In this document: positions 53,305 to 63,786 of the stretch, piece by piece | How positions within the stretch are numbered: position 1 is the stretch's first letter | How the letters are laid out: the number at the start of each line of letters is the position of its first letter | Assembly (NCBI GenBank): GCA_030295235.1 | Contig: AP026144.1 | Coordinates: 62,001-126,000 of the forward strand | Reading direction: 5' to 3' | DNA from: Fistulifera solaris | Lineage: Eukaryota > Bacillariophyta > Bacillariophyceae > Naviculales > Stauroneidaceae | Length of the DNA stretch: 64,000 bases | Notes under the pieces: model-generated | Database searches by the model: none | Seen by the model: the letters and a program-made list of their open reading frames with translations, nothing else | What the model was told of the DNA's origin: nothing | Made by a program: the position numbers and the translations under genes

Positions 53305-54961
53305 ATGACACGTCTAAAGCTAGCTTGTTGGTGGCTTTGTGCACTTTCATTAAGCGTACATTCAATGGGAAACCGCTTGCCTCCTTTAGAATTTCTCGGC
53401 AATCAATTTTTCAATTCGGAAACGGGAGAATCCGTGCGATTGAAAGGCGTCGCTTATTATCCGCGACCGAACGCGGGTACGCTCAATGTGAACGGTCTTG
53501 ATTTCTTTCATGAAGACTATCGTGAGCTCTGGGAAAGAGATATCGCATGGATGAAAAAATTAGGGATCAATGCTGTACGGATATATGCCGTCGATACTAG
53601 CAAAGATCACGATGGTTTCATGTGTGCGATGCAGGAAGCGGGTATTTACGTGCTCGTCGGTCTTTCAGCAACCTGCGACGGCTGCTCGATTACGATGGAC
53701 CCCGCTCCGGATTGCTATTCGTCGTCGCTGAAAGTGCGCGGTATGCAAGTCATTAATCATTTTTCGAAATACGAAAACGTTCTTGGCTTTGATGCGACCA
53801 ATGAAGTCCACTTGAACAGTAATGTTTCTGATACGGGGCCTTGTCAGCGAAAATTTCTTTCCGATATGAAGACCTTCATTTCCGATTGCGATGCCATGCC
53901 TCGTAAAATACCTGTGGGCCTTTCCTTTGCAGATCGAGATCGTACCCTGATAATCGACTATTACAACTGTGAGGAACAGCGAGGTGATACCGGCTTTCCG
54001 GATTGGATTGGCCTTAATATATACTTGGATTGCAACCCGGATCATTTGTCTGCAAATGAGTCGAAGGCCTTTCCTGTGTTGCTGTCTGATTTTGAAAATT
54101 ATTCACTTCCGGTTTTGGTCAGTCGCAAAACAGTACATCTGCTCTTGACGAGTGCGCAACTTCACTAATGCTATCTCTTCCCTCTTTTTTCTATTATTAT
54201 AGCTTACAGAATTTGGATGTAACGGTCCTCAATTTCCCACCATTGATGGTTTCGAGGGACAGCGAAACTGGAGAGCCGCAAAGTGGTTACACGAAGGAAT
54301 GTATCAAGAAGCTTTCGTAGGGACATTTGCGTTTGAGTTTTCCACAGAAGCGATATGGGCAAATAGAACCGGCGGTTATTATCCATTTCAAGTTTACTCA
54401 GATGGCGATCATGGTATTGGATATTATCAGCCGGAATTATGCGATCATATAGATGTTCCGTGCGAGTACGTAATGAAGCCTCAGTTTGATTTATTAAAGG
54501 AACAGTATGCGGCAACACCGAATTCTGGGGCCTTTCAACGAGCTACGTTTATACCAAAATCCACGGCTCGAACCGTGTGTCCTCCGGGGATCGAGCCCGT
54601 AAGTAACTTTGTTTGGCCTTCGGATGACGAAGCTGGGCCGTATTGTTGGGACCAGTCCGTCGATCCGTGTGGTACAAAGCCCGGAGATGACAACGGTAGT
54701 GTGGAAGCTCCAACAGGTACTCCGTCTTCAGGAAGTCCGCCTACTGAAACATCTCCAACGGATCCATCACCGACAGGAAGACCTCCATCAGGTTCTCCAA
54801 CAACAGGGACTTCACCATCAGGTAATCCATCATCAGGAACCACCCCATCATCCACGTTGCCTTCAGATGGTGGTTCTGCGGACAGTTCTGATGGATCTCG
54901 CGCAATGCTTGCCTACGCTTCATTGGCCATAACTATGGGCTTGATCCAATGTTCACTATAA
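53305..54961 (+). CDS. GH72-like beta-1,3-glucanosyltransferase (Gas/Gel family), GPI-anchored type, two exons
   Basis: The exons are 53305-54117 and 54203-54961. The 85-bp intron is phase 0 with a GTCAGT donor, and the product is 523 residues. A signal peptide (residues 1-20) is followed by a GH72 barrel with GVAYYPRP, DIAWMKKLGINAVRIYAVD and CSITMDPAP. The acid/base Glu167 is in DATNEV and the nucleophile Glu274 in LTEFGCN. Both fit the Gas1 pattern and spacing (Glu161 and Glu262 in yeast Gas1). These enzymes cut and re-join beta-1,3-glucan chains outside the cell. The C-terminal part is a Ser/Thr/Pro-Gly stalk (SGSPPTETSPTDPSP) ending in a hydrophobic GPI-type signal (AMLAYASLAITMGLIQCSL). 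In a diatom the substrate could be chrysolaminarin or callose-like glucan, which I infer and cannot show. Confidence 0.88.
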
Positions 54962-55916
54962 CCATTCATGCTTATACTCCCTTCCTCATTACCCTAGGCG
55001 ACGATTGTGTGTGGTAAAAAGTAGTTGTAATAATGCAATCTGCGATTAGCATGTGTAGAGCAATCGCGGAGATTTTTTATTTACCACGCCGTAGTAAATC
55101 GCTGTATTGAAAATCTGTCTCATCAAGTCTTGATGATTCTTGAGTCTCATTGGTACGAATGTTATCAAAGCTTTCACCAACGTAGACTCTTTATACCAAT
55201 GAGCAATAAAAGGCAGTTAAATGAACTGAAATATGGGAAGCGAAGTTAAGATGCAACGAATCTTAATTTTAAGTGTAAAGCAGGTAGGGTCTCGTAGGGT
55301 CTTGTAGGGAAGTCATCGATGTAGATTTTCGATTTGACCCATTCCTGTTCCTGGGTCTCTTTGGCAGAAAGGTGATCGGCACTTTCCCCAACGTAGCCAC
55401 AGTACGTTATACCAATTAACAGTTATCGTCATCACTTGGACTAACAGCTGAAAATGTCGATTACGTTTTTTCGACCAATTTTCATCGCGAACAACAATAA
55501 CAACAATGTTCATCAATGCGTAAAACAAGAATCGACATGAATATCATCGCAGAACGTACATGGGAGGAAGACGGAGCGTTCGGATATCTACGTTAAGGAC
55601 GTATTGGCTAGGTACGTAGCCCTGATGATCGCCTTTCTACTCTGTCGTTTGTTTGTCCCTCGTTTTGCTTGTTCGCGTTTCCGCATGTATCGCTTGATCC
55701 TGGCGCCTCTTGCTGTTGTTGCTTTTCTTCTCAAGTATTAAGAATGGACATGACACAAAAAGATCACAAAAGCAGTCTTCTTTCGCTTCCATTGCGTCAG
55801 ATCAGAACTAAGGACACGACAACGAAGCTGAATTTTAACTTTGTTTTATGTTTAATTGAAACTGGAATGTTTACGATCGATCACGACAAATGCGTCCAAA
55901 TTCAGAAAAAATGCAT
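54962..55916. other. Intergenic region with a diverged local duplication
   Basis: There is no supported gene. Segments around 55100-55200 and 55320-55415 resemble each other: both contain TTTC..CCAACGTAG followed by TATACCAAT. They look like diverged copies about 220 bp apart. Confidence 0.4.
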
Positions 55917-57248
55917 TTAAAGAATTCGACCGTCATCTTTACTGCTCAGTAAGCGCTCATCAAAAGATCGGGGAAGGCGTGGATCGGGTTGCAAGACTGG
56001 TTCACGACGAAACTCGTCAGCAGAGAGCATTTTGATGAACTCATTTTCTTTCTTTCTGGGACGTTCAGGCTTCTCTTTCTTCACCGCAGACGGCTTCTGT
56101 TGCTGTTCGATCATCAATGCGCGAGCTGGGTTGTTCGTCGCAGTGCTATGATTATGAAAATCTTCCAGAGATACAGAAGAAAGACAAAATGGGACCATTT
56201 TGAACTCTTTGTTACGTGGCTTTCTAGTGGAAGCTAATGTTGAGTTCTGCTTCGTTGGATCTGAGCGGTTGCTTGACTCAGAAGAGCTGTCGGTTGTTTT
56301 CGCTGTGTAGCCGGAAGGTGTGGTGCCTTCTAAAGTGCGATCGCCCTCGGGAGCGAGCCCGTTCTTGGCTATGCGTGTAGATACTGCTTTTATGGTTTGA
56401 GACACAGTAAAGACGGCGTTTTTCGGTTTTGCGACCTTCTTGTACGAGAGATTCGTGTGCGCTTTGAGAGCTTCATATTCCGCCACCTTGGATTCGTTCA
56501 GACTACTTTTGTTCTTGCGCCGTCCTGCAAGCAGGGTGTTGTACTCGGAGGAATCCAACTTCGCACTACCTTGACGGACCATCGAGCCCTGTTGGCTTTG
56601 TCTCTGATGAGGTGCTCCCTTTGGCTTAGCGTTCTTATCAACGTGACGCTGTGATACCTTACTCTTGTTGTTGTATTTATTCTGTTCGGTCTTACTCGCA
56701 AACGAGGAAGTAGCCGAACTCGCATCGGCGTAGCTGCGTTCACTAAAATCGAGGCTGGATATTATCGTTTCGCTGTCTTGGTCTCGAGGCATTCCTATTC
56801 CTCGAAAGGATCCATTGAAGTGAGGCGAGCCACAAACTAAAGGAACCCCGATACTGTGAACCGGTTCGTTGTATTGCAATCTGGAGGATGCCATAAAACG
56901 TTTATCGGCTATTGGTGCATTCGGCCAAGCGTAATGCTGGGGATACTGGCTGTATTCCATCGTTTGAGGGTGCTTTGTATCCATGCCCGAAATGGGTGCC
57001 CATTGCTGTACAGCGCGAGGATCGTTTGGCAAAGGCGTGGCATTTTCAAGCTTCATTATAGACGGTGCAATTGCTGGAGATGGTGCGCTGTTTCTCTGAA
57101 GCAAATTCGCCACCTTGGATAGGTTATCTCGCTGCTGTCTCAGCACTTCAATCATGTGATTGTCATCGCTTTGCTCCGACTCGGTAGGAGCCATGCTTGC
57201 GTTAGGAGCTGCCGATGAGGCGCTCATAGGAGCCACAGGTCTCGTCAT
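55917..57248 (-). CDS. Disordered hypothetical protein
   Basis: This 443-residue intronless frame is rich in Ser, Asn, Gln and Lys, with almost no hydrophobic clusters. A short predicted helix (HMIEVLRQQRDNLSKVANLL at about 31-50) may form a coiled coil. The C-terminal third has basic runs (KKEKPERPRKKENEF) and an acidic-basic end. No domain is recognised. A nuclear or RNA-associated role would be a guess. The length of the open frame and the steady composition support a real gene. Confidence 0.6.
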   Translation of the reverse strand: MTRPVAPMSASSAAPNASMAPTESEQSDDNHMIEVLRQQRDNLSKVANLLQRNSAPSPAIAPSIMKLENATPLPNDPRAVQQWAPISGMDTKHPQTMEYSQYPQHYAWPNAPIADKRFMASSRLQYNEPVHSIGVPLVCGSPHFNGSFRGIGMPRDQDSETIISSLDFSERSYADASSATSSFASKTEQNKYNNKSKVSQRHVDKNAKPKGAPHQRQSQQGSMVRQGSAKLDSSEYNTLLAGRRKNKSSLNESKVAEYEALKAHTNLSYKKVAKPKNAVFTVSQTIKAVSTRIAKNGLAPEGDRTLEGTTPSGYTAKTTDSSSESSNRSDPTKQNSTLASTRKPRNKEFKMVPFCLSSVSLEDFHNHSTATNNPARALMIEQQQKPSAVKKEKPERPRKKENEFIKMLSADEFRREPVLQPDPRLPRSFDERLLSSKDDGRIL

Positions 57249-58473
57249 ATATCAACTTGCTTGAGGACGGTTCAGCCAGCGAAAGAACTGAATGCTTGAT
57301 AAATTTGAACGACGACGAAACTGCTGGTAAATAAGCGCTGTGAGTGTGAGGATGATACGGGGTACAAGTACCTCATAACTTTCGAAAAAAGAAACAGAAG
57401 AAAATCAAACGCGCCAAGCACTAAGTCGGGACACAGAGCTAAAGAGAACCCTAAATAAAACGGAGGGCCATTCATTTCCTCGCCAAACTATGTAAAATTG
57501 ACAACTTTTAATTCGTGAAAGTTACGACTTCGTACAGTTCAATTTACAGTCTTTGTACTGTTTCCTAGATTATTGACAGTAGCTTATCGTTTCAAAACCG
57601 CGAAATGGTTCTACGCTTCAGAAGCAAGTCGCAAAAGTCGAAAAAGTACCTTCTTGTTCTAGAAAAGCTACTGGCTTGCCATTCTAACTTTTATTAATTA
57701 TTGAGGGGTTACCAATATGCAATAAGCAACAACTGGACAAGTTGACTTAGGACTGTCCGGCACAGAGAGTTGCAGATAGCAAATTCAAGTAAGGCTTAAA
57801 CCTTAATACGATTCTCCGGCTGATGCGATATGGGATATGGGATAATTGATAAGTTTTCAACATTTATCATTGTGATTCATTATTTACTAGAGAGGGACAG
57901 ATTAAAGATGTGCCGATAATTGATGTTCTGACGAATATGTAGTATGTAGTCGAAGCCAAAAGAACACGTCGCACACGAATACCTCCGGGATCCGGGACCA
58001 CACTCCGGACACTGCGCCGCACAGTTTCGCACAGTCTTCCTTCTTCCTTTTACTACAAAGTATTGCGCATTTAGATCGTCTACAGTCTACCAGGTACAGT
58101 ATTGTACCGGTAGCAGTAGTGACGTAGTGGCTGTTTGGCTGCTGAACCTTGGTTCACTGTTACCGAGTACTGGCGTATTGGTACTTTTTTTGAAACAAAG
58201 TACAAAGAGAGCTCTCTGCTCTCTGGGAGTGCGAGAGAGTCCCGAATTTCCATTTTTATCACAGCCGCACGACAAACGTACGAGGCATAGAGGAGTGAGC
58301 AGTCATGAAGGCATTGTGCAGGAAACCTAAAGTGCATCCAGGTCAATAATTAAAATGAACGAAAGAGAGTTCCTTCGTCATTAACAAGTAGAGAAAGTAA
58401 TACTCTAAAGGACAAGTTTTAAAAAAACTTACATAGTACAGAGTGCCGCTTTTCACGGAGCATCTTGTTGTTA
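57249..58473. other. Intergenic region, one TACCAGGTA site
   Basis: About 1.2 kb without a supported gene. TACCAGGTA lies at 58088-58096, close to GTATTGTACCGGTA. Plus- and minus-strand frames near 58080-58350 overlap each other and lack features. Confidence 0.45.
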
Positions 58474-59040
58474 TTATAATCCGTACTCCTTCAAGATGTG
58501 ACGGATCCGCTTTGCAACAGCCTTGTCACGAGGACTGCCGTCAATCATCGCCTTGCTCCTCAAATGGATGACAATTCGCCTGATCGTAACCGGATAGTTG
58601 TAGAAGCGAAGATTGGAAATGAAGGAAATAATTTCTTCTTGAATTTCAATTGAATAGATGCTCTTTCGACCTCCTCCGGGCAAATACTTCTTCTTTTGCG
58701 CATCGGGAAGTGTTCATCCAAGCTTTGCAAACTGCGTGACCCAACGAGACACTTGAGATTGCGCGATGTTGTACTTACTTGCAATCTCTTTTTGAGTGAA
58801 GGTGTAGGACTTTGCTTCAAGAGCAATGGTCATCTTTTGCTCGTTGGTGAGAGCAAATTTTTCGGCATGTCGTACGTCGTGATGTGCGGGGGAAAAAAAC
58901 CAATGATGGGTCTCACACGGAAAATGGCATAACTTCCGAACCAAGGGAGGGCGTCTGAGATGTTTCATATACCGTTGAAAACCATTTGAGACAAGGAATT
59001 CGCTTCCGTTGAAATCGCAGGCCGGTTGACTGTAGATCAA
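58474..59040 (-). mobile_element. DNA transposase remnant: N-terminal helix-turn-helix part only
   Basis: The first part (from about 59040) carries FALTNEQKMTIALEAKSYTF followed by QKEIASKYNIAQSQVSRWVTQF. This is a psq/Tc1-type helix-turn-helix. After one frame change near 58700 comes GGGRKSIYSIEIQEEII and then NYPVTIRRIVIHL, a CENP-B/Tc5-like second DNA-binding domain. The sequence then ends in a stop (KEYGL) at 58474. The DDE catalytic domain that should follow is absent, and I see no terminal inverted repeats. It is either a truncated pogo/Tigger-like element or a solo DNA-binding protein derived from one. The frame change argues for a dead remnant, but such shifts occur in host genes here too. 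Confidence 0.6.
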
Positions 59041-59436
59041 AAACTTCCCATAAATCTAGCATATTTAGGCGCGAAATTTAAAAGCAATCGAAAAAATTCG
59101 AAATGCTTTAAGTAAACGTACCACGAATGTCCGAACGGAAATATGCTTTACGGTACCGGCACCTGGTAAGTAAGGTTACTCTCTCCATCCTCTCTAGCAA
59201 GAGAAATGGAAATTACCTTCAAATAAAGAAAAGAAAAGTCTAGAGAGACAAAAGGGGAAAGGGGCTAATCCCTTGTCACTTATCAAATAGGAAGTATGTC
59301 AGCACGCCCGAAATGTAAGAAATCACACACAATTCTAAACAGCGTGATCGAATTTTCCTCCAGATGGTCTGTCAATTTCACCATCAAGCGATAGCGAGTA
59401 TTGGTATATAAAAAATGCATCAACACTCTGAGAGGT
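59041..59436. other. Spacer between the transposase remnant and the WDR59-like gene end
   Basis: About 400 bp with no gene. GGTACCGGCACCTGGTAAG at 59153-59171 resembles the dispersed TACC..GGTA motif with one mismatch. Confidence 0.4.
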
Positions 59437-62400
59437 CTATTCCAATCCTAATCTTGTCCCAATTGATCGTAGCGATGCTGAAAGCGATAGACACTTGCAT
59501 CCGCATCCGGATGGGCATTCTTCCATCATCGAAAACCAGCTTTGTAAATGATTCATGTGGCCACCATGGCCGCAGCTAACGGAGATTCAAGTAAGATATG
59601 TCCCATTGCCGCTACCATTGTCAAAACGAGCATTGACGTACCTTTTGCAAACGGAAAAGAGTCCACGAACAGCGTTCTCGCAGATACTACATCGGAACGC
59701 ATAATCGCGACATGCATGACAGTAGTTCGTTCCCAAATTTGTTTCCCTATGACATCGGGTACACAAGAAAACCAGTCCAATTGTCGGCTCGAACGTCACA
59801 TCCTCATCAAACGCTTCCGGTAGACGTCGAGTGCGATGAAATTCGGGGAGAGGCGATAGATGCTTCAAAACTTCGGCGCGAACTATTAGCAGGCTCCAAC
59901 CGTACAACAGATCCGCATAACGCCGGATGTAGATATCATACTTTTCCTCCCTAATATTGGGAATAAGTTTACCCGCGCCACGGCTGGAATCGTTCTTGCT
60001 TCGTAGAACACAAACAATAGACGCCAGCATTTGAATGTCTCCAAGCGACTCGTAATACTTCAAAAGATTATCGATCAGCGAGACACTGAAAGACATTCCT
60101 CCAGACTGACCCCAGCCATCGAATCTGGTGCGGCTGGTTTCGTTCAAGCGCATGTCCACCAATTGAGCAATCAAACACCAAACTTCGTGCTTCTCTATTT
60201 CATCGACGGATTTGCATATCTGTGCGTTATGGAGACAGATTTCTTTAATATGCTGCAACTCAAGGCTGACAACATTTGCGGTAGGTACCCTTGGTAGCGT
60301 GAATACTCCCAATGCCTTTCGATCTTCTTTGTCTGCTTTGTTGTGGCTTTCTTGCAGTGCATTGAACGCGGGGGCTAATTGAATATCATGAGGCCAAAAT
60401 CCTCTCCGCGATAGCCCTTTTGTAACTGTTCGTATCAATTAGACCACATCATGCAAGAAAAAAGTGATGTAAACAATGCTAGGAGCACTTACGGAGACGT
60501 CCATCTGGCGGTGATAGTAGTTTTTTCACGGCATCACCACCTTCGCGTTGGTGAGTAAAGAGTTTTCTCAGAAAAACCATCGAGTCCTGGACATTGGGAC
60601 GAACACTAAATTCTCCATTATGTACTCCTCGTTCATCATCTGGAAATGTAGATCGATTGATAGATGGCTCGTTTAATTTATCGATGTTACTTTTGCGAAG
60701 AAGCAATTCATCGTAGTTTGGGTGGCCTGTTGCTTAAAATGATGCGTGAGGCAAAACAGTCATGTAAGATCGAAATAACCTTTCGGATTTTACCTTGTTG
60801 TGAGTGATGTCTCAATGGCCACCCTAAAGAAGGGCTTTGTGAATCTCCGCTCTTTTTCTCTGCACTAATATACCCGAGTTGCCAATCCCTTGCAAGAACA
60901 ACGCTTTGCCGGTTCAATACCAGAGGGTCATACTCGAAGGTGATTTTCACAAAAGGCGCGAGCACGTCAGAGGGGGTTCGATCTTGGAGCGCTCCATCTA
61001 CAACATCATCTTCTTTTCCAGTTTTACGCCCTCTTCAAACAGTGATAATGTTGGCTGTTGATAATCACCAAAGTATTGAGTGTACAAGTCCTTGGAATCT
61101 TTTGCCTCATTGCTTATAAAATCATCGTTGTTTTCGTCACCGGAATCCGAAGAAGAGGCGCTGTCATCTTCAAAGAAACTGACTCCTTCTAGATGAGCTA
61201 TTGTAGACGACGCACCGTCTTCGGTCCCACCCCATTGTGCGTCTCTCGCGGCCGCCGTCATTTCATGTAAATCCATTAGGGACCTTGGAAAAGCAGAACC
61301 CATTTTTATCGTCATGGTCAGGTTCTCTTCATCCCTGTCGTTGATGCTAATATTGTTCACAGTTGCGTGTCCCACCGTGCCAGAAACCCCCGAGCATGTA
61401 GCACTTTTTTTGTTTTCCCACCATGACCACACCTTCCGAATGTCTCCATTGTGAAACACTGACAATCCTCCGATACCTGGACCAAATGTTACTCCGCACA
61501 TGCGCGGACACGGGATTCGATCCGTGTCTATTTTCTTCATGAGCTCTACCATTTCAAATCTGATAGCTTCTGCTTTCTCCTCCCCTTTGCTGCGGAAGCC
61601 GTACCCTCACCGACAGTTCCTACTGTGATCGCCGACGCTGGCAATAAACTGGACGCTTCCACATCAAACACGTTATGATCGATGGCTTGATTAGTGGCAA
61701 GGTCCCTTTCGCCAGTTTCCACACGAAAGTCTCGGTCCAAGCTGCCTTCGAATGCAGTTCTTTGCCAAAGGCGAGCAGCATCGCCAGAGATGCCTTCCCC
61801 CCTCGGGCGGAAACAGTCGAGAAGAATCCGGAAACTGTCTCCTATTAGGCGAGACAGGCAAAACAGATATATTTGACTCTTTCTTGGGAAACGGTATGGC
61901 TTCAGGTATAGTCTGAAAACGAAAAAGAGAGTCAGACTCCTTAAGTCCGGTGATTTTCCAAGCTGCTTACTTACATAACTCGCCAGGAAGCCTTTGTTAG
62001 TCAATGTGCACAAAAGTAGGGTAGCATCGTCTTTGTTTCTATGTACAGTCAGTTCTGCAGCACACAATGTGCCTTGTGTCGTTTCGAAATGCTTCTGCTT
62101 CTGCTTCAGTTCAGCTCCACCGAGAAAGGACAGCGTAGATTCTAATCCTCGCGAGGTGGTCTTCCACATAGTAGCATTCCATTGGGCTGGGGGCGCCGTA
62201 TTCTCTTCAAACGATATAGTCACGAAGCTTGATTCAGCTGGTTTCGGACACACACGTGCGCATGCCAAGTGCGGTTGGGCAATCGTTCCTAACAAACGAC
62301 GGGAAGTATGACTGATATCCTCTTCTTGGCTCCATACTTTGACAATAACGTCACCTCCAACCTCGTCCAAGCCCCACGTCAACCAACCCGAGTCCATCGT

Positions 62401-63209
62401 AGCCAATCCAATTCCTGCATAGGACAAAGCCGAAAAGGAATACAAGACTCCGCCGGCGGATTGTCGATCCGTCACACGTAGATCATAAATACGCACCGTT
62501 CCCCGGGCATCAAGAACCGCACATTCGTGAGGCTCAAGCCCCGGAGCCGTTTGCACGTATGGAGCGATAGCATCCCTTTCCGTATGCCAAACCGCAATGA
62601 AGGACGAGATGGATGGCTCCGCAAGTCCCATGCGGCGAGGGCCGTGGCCGTAGCCGCCGTGACCACTGGACCGGGATACCAAGCTAACGAAACAATGGAA
62701 GCCCGAGATTCCATCCCCAAACGTCCCCACAAGGGACTCAACCGAAGCCCGCTCACGTCCCACACAAGAACACCGTTCCCTTGCGCGGATGCGAGCAGTA
62801 AATTGGATTGCGGCAGCGGATTCTGCGGCACAGCGGAAAATGCCAGAGAGACCGGAGCGGGCAAAGCGCGGTTTAACATCATGACAGGTTTGTGCATTTC
62901 TTCCATTGAAAAGAGAGCAACACCATGCGGTCCTGCCACGGCTCCTAACGCGTTTCCTTCGAGTGTTGTGCAGCAGGCGAGTGCTTTGGGTTGAAACTTT
63001 TCATAACTTGCCAACGATTGAAACCGTGATTCCAGGGGAGACGCCGCGAATGCATTTTCAAACAGGGTACGCGTCGGTGTTGTCGCGGAAGATGAAAATT
63101 GTTGCTGCTGCTGTTGTTTCATGAAGAAATGAGGTAAATCTCGAGTATTGTTGTGTTCCGGAGAAGCAGGAAGTTGCGTCTGTAACGCGAGGCGAGAGGG
63201 AGAACTCAT
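59437..63209 (-). CDS. WDR59-like GATOR2/SEA complex subunit, five exons, four homopolymer frameshifts
   Basis: WDR59 (yeast Mtc5) is part of GATOR2, which relays amino-acid status to TORC1 at the vacuole or lysosome. The exons run 63209-61975, 61912-60794, 60726-60493, 60425-59642 and 59575-59437. The four introns are 62-67 bp, all GT-AG. The N-terminal part has WD40 blades (LAWYPGPVVTAATATALAAW, then VLDARGTVRIYDLR). The middle holds FEMVELMKKIDTDRIPC and CGVTFGPGIGG. The C-terminus is a zinc-binding RING-like part with CTRCHRET, CSICENAVRGLFSVC, CGHGGHMNHLQSWF and CPSGCGCKC. Shifts lie at 62596-62597, 61797-61802, 61556-61558 and 61022-61025. Correcting each by one base gives 1170 residues with every exon phase agreeing. 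The subunits WDR24 and MIOS share this layout, but the C-terminal block fits WDR59 best. Confidence 0.82.
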
Positions 63210-63786
63210 ATTTGTTGATTGATGATTTCTATTGTCGTATTTTTAAGACTGGAGGTGTCAGCACGACATGGCCCTCTGTTTTCTTTAAATTAGATACGAA
63301 CAGCCGATGATCACAAAGGAAAAAGAAATGATGTTGAGTATTTGTAATGTGTAATACTGGTATCGTATCCGTCGATCTTTCTTTTGCGTATTATGGGCGC
63401 AAATTGCAAAATCCCTACAAAAACTAGAGAACGAGCTTCTACTGTATCTACACTTAGTCCGTCCGCCCGTCCGTCATGTCAATGAACTTTTTTATTTCAA
63501 TGCAATAAGGTTTGCACGTCGATCGTCGATATTGTTTATTCATTCGCTTTGATGGGTCACTGTGCGACTTTTGAATCTTCTACCCAACACATCACTGTAG
63601 AATAAAAAGTAGTCTGGACGTTTTGCCATCATCACCTCTTCCTCCTCCGCACGAAAGTTCAGAAAAACCGAAACTCCGCGACGTGTCCAAACATGCCAAT
63701 CTTCTCGACGAAAATATTCTCGCGCATCTTTTCACATTCCTGCGCTATCTCACTTTTGTCACTCCACCTTCATCATCAACGACAAC
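63210..63786. other. Divergent promoter region, no gene seen
   Basis: This 577-bp region lies between the WDR59-like gene (minus) and the partial gene at 63787 (plus). Promoters of both should lie here. A CCGTCCGCCCGTCCGTC patch lies near 63460. No repeats of note. Confidence 0.45.

Noticed and set aside
61495-61560. Possible tRNA on the minus strand, from a GATTCGATCC-like T-loop
   Set aside because: The loop has the wrong size for a T-arm, no matching acceptor or anticodon stem is seen, and the bases lie in a conserved coding stretch of the WDR59-like gene.
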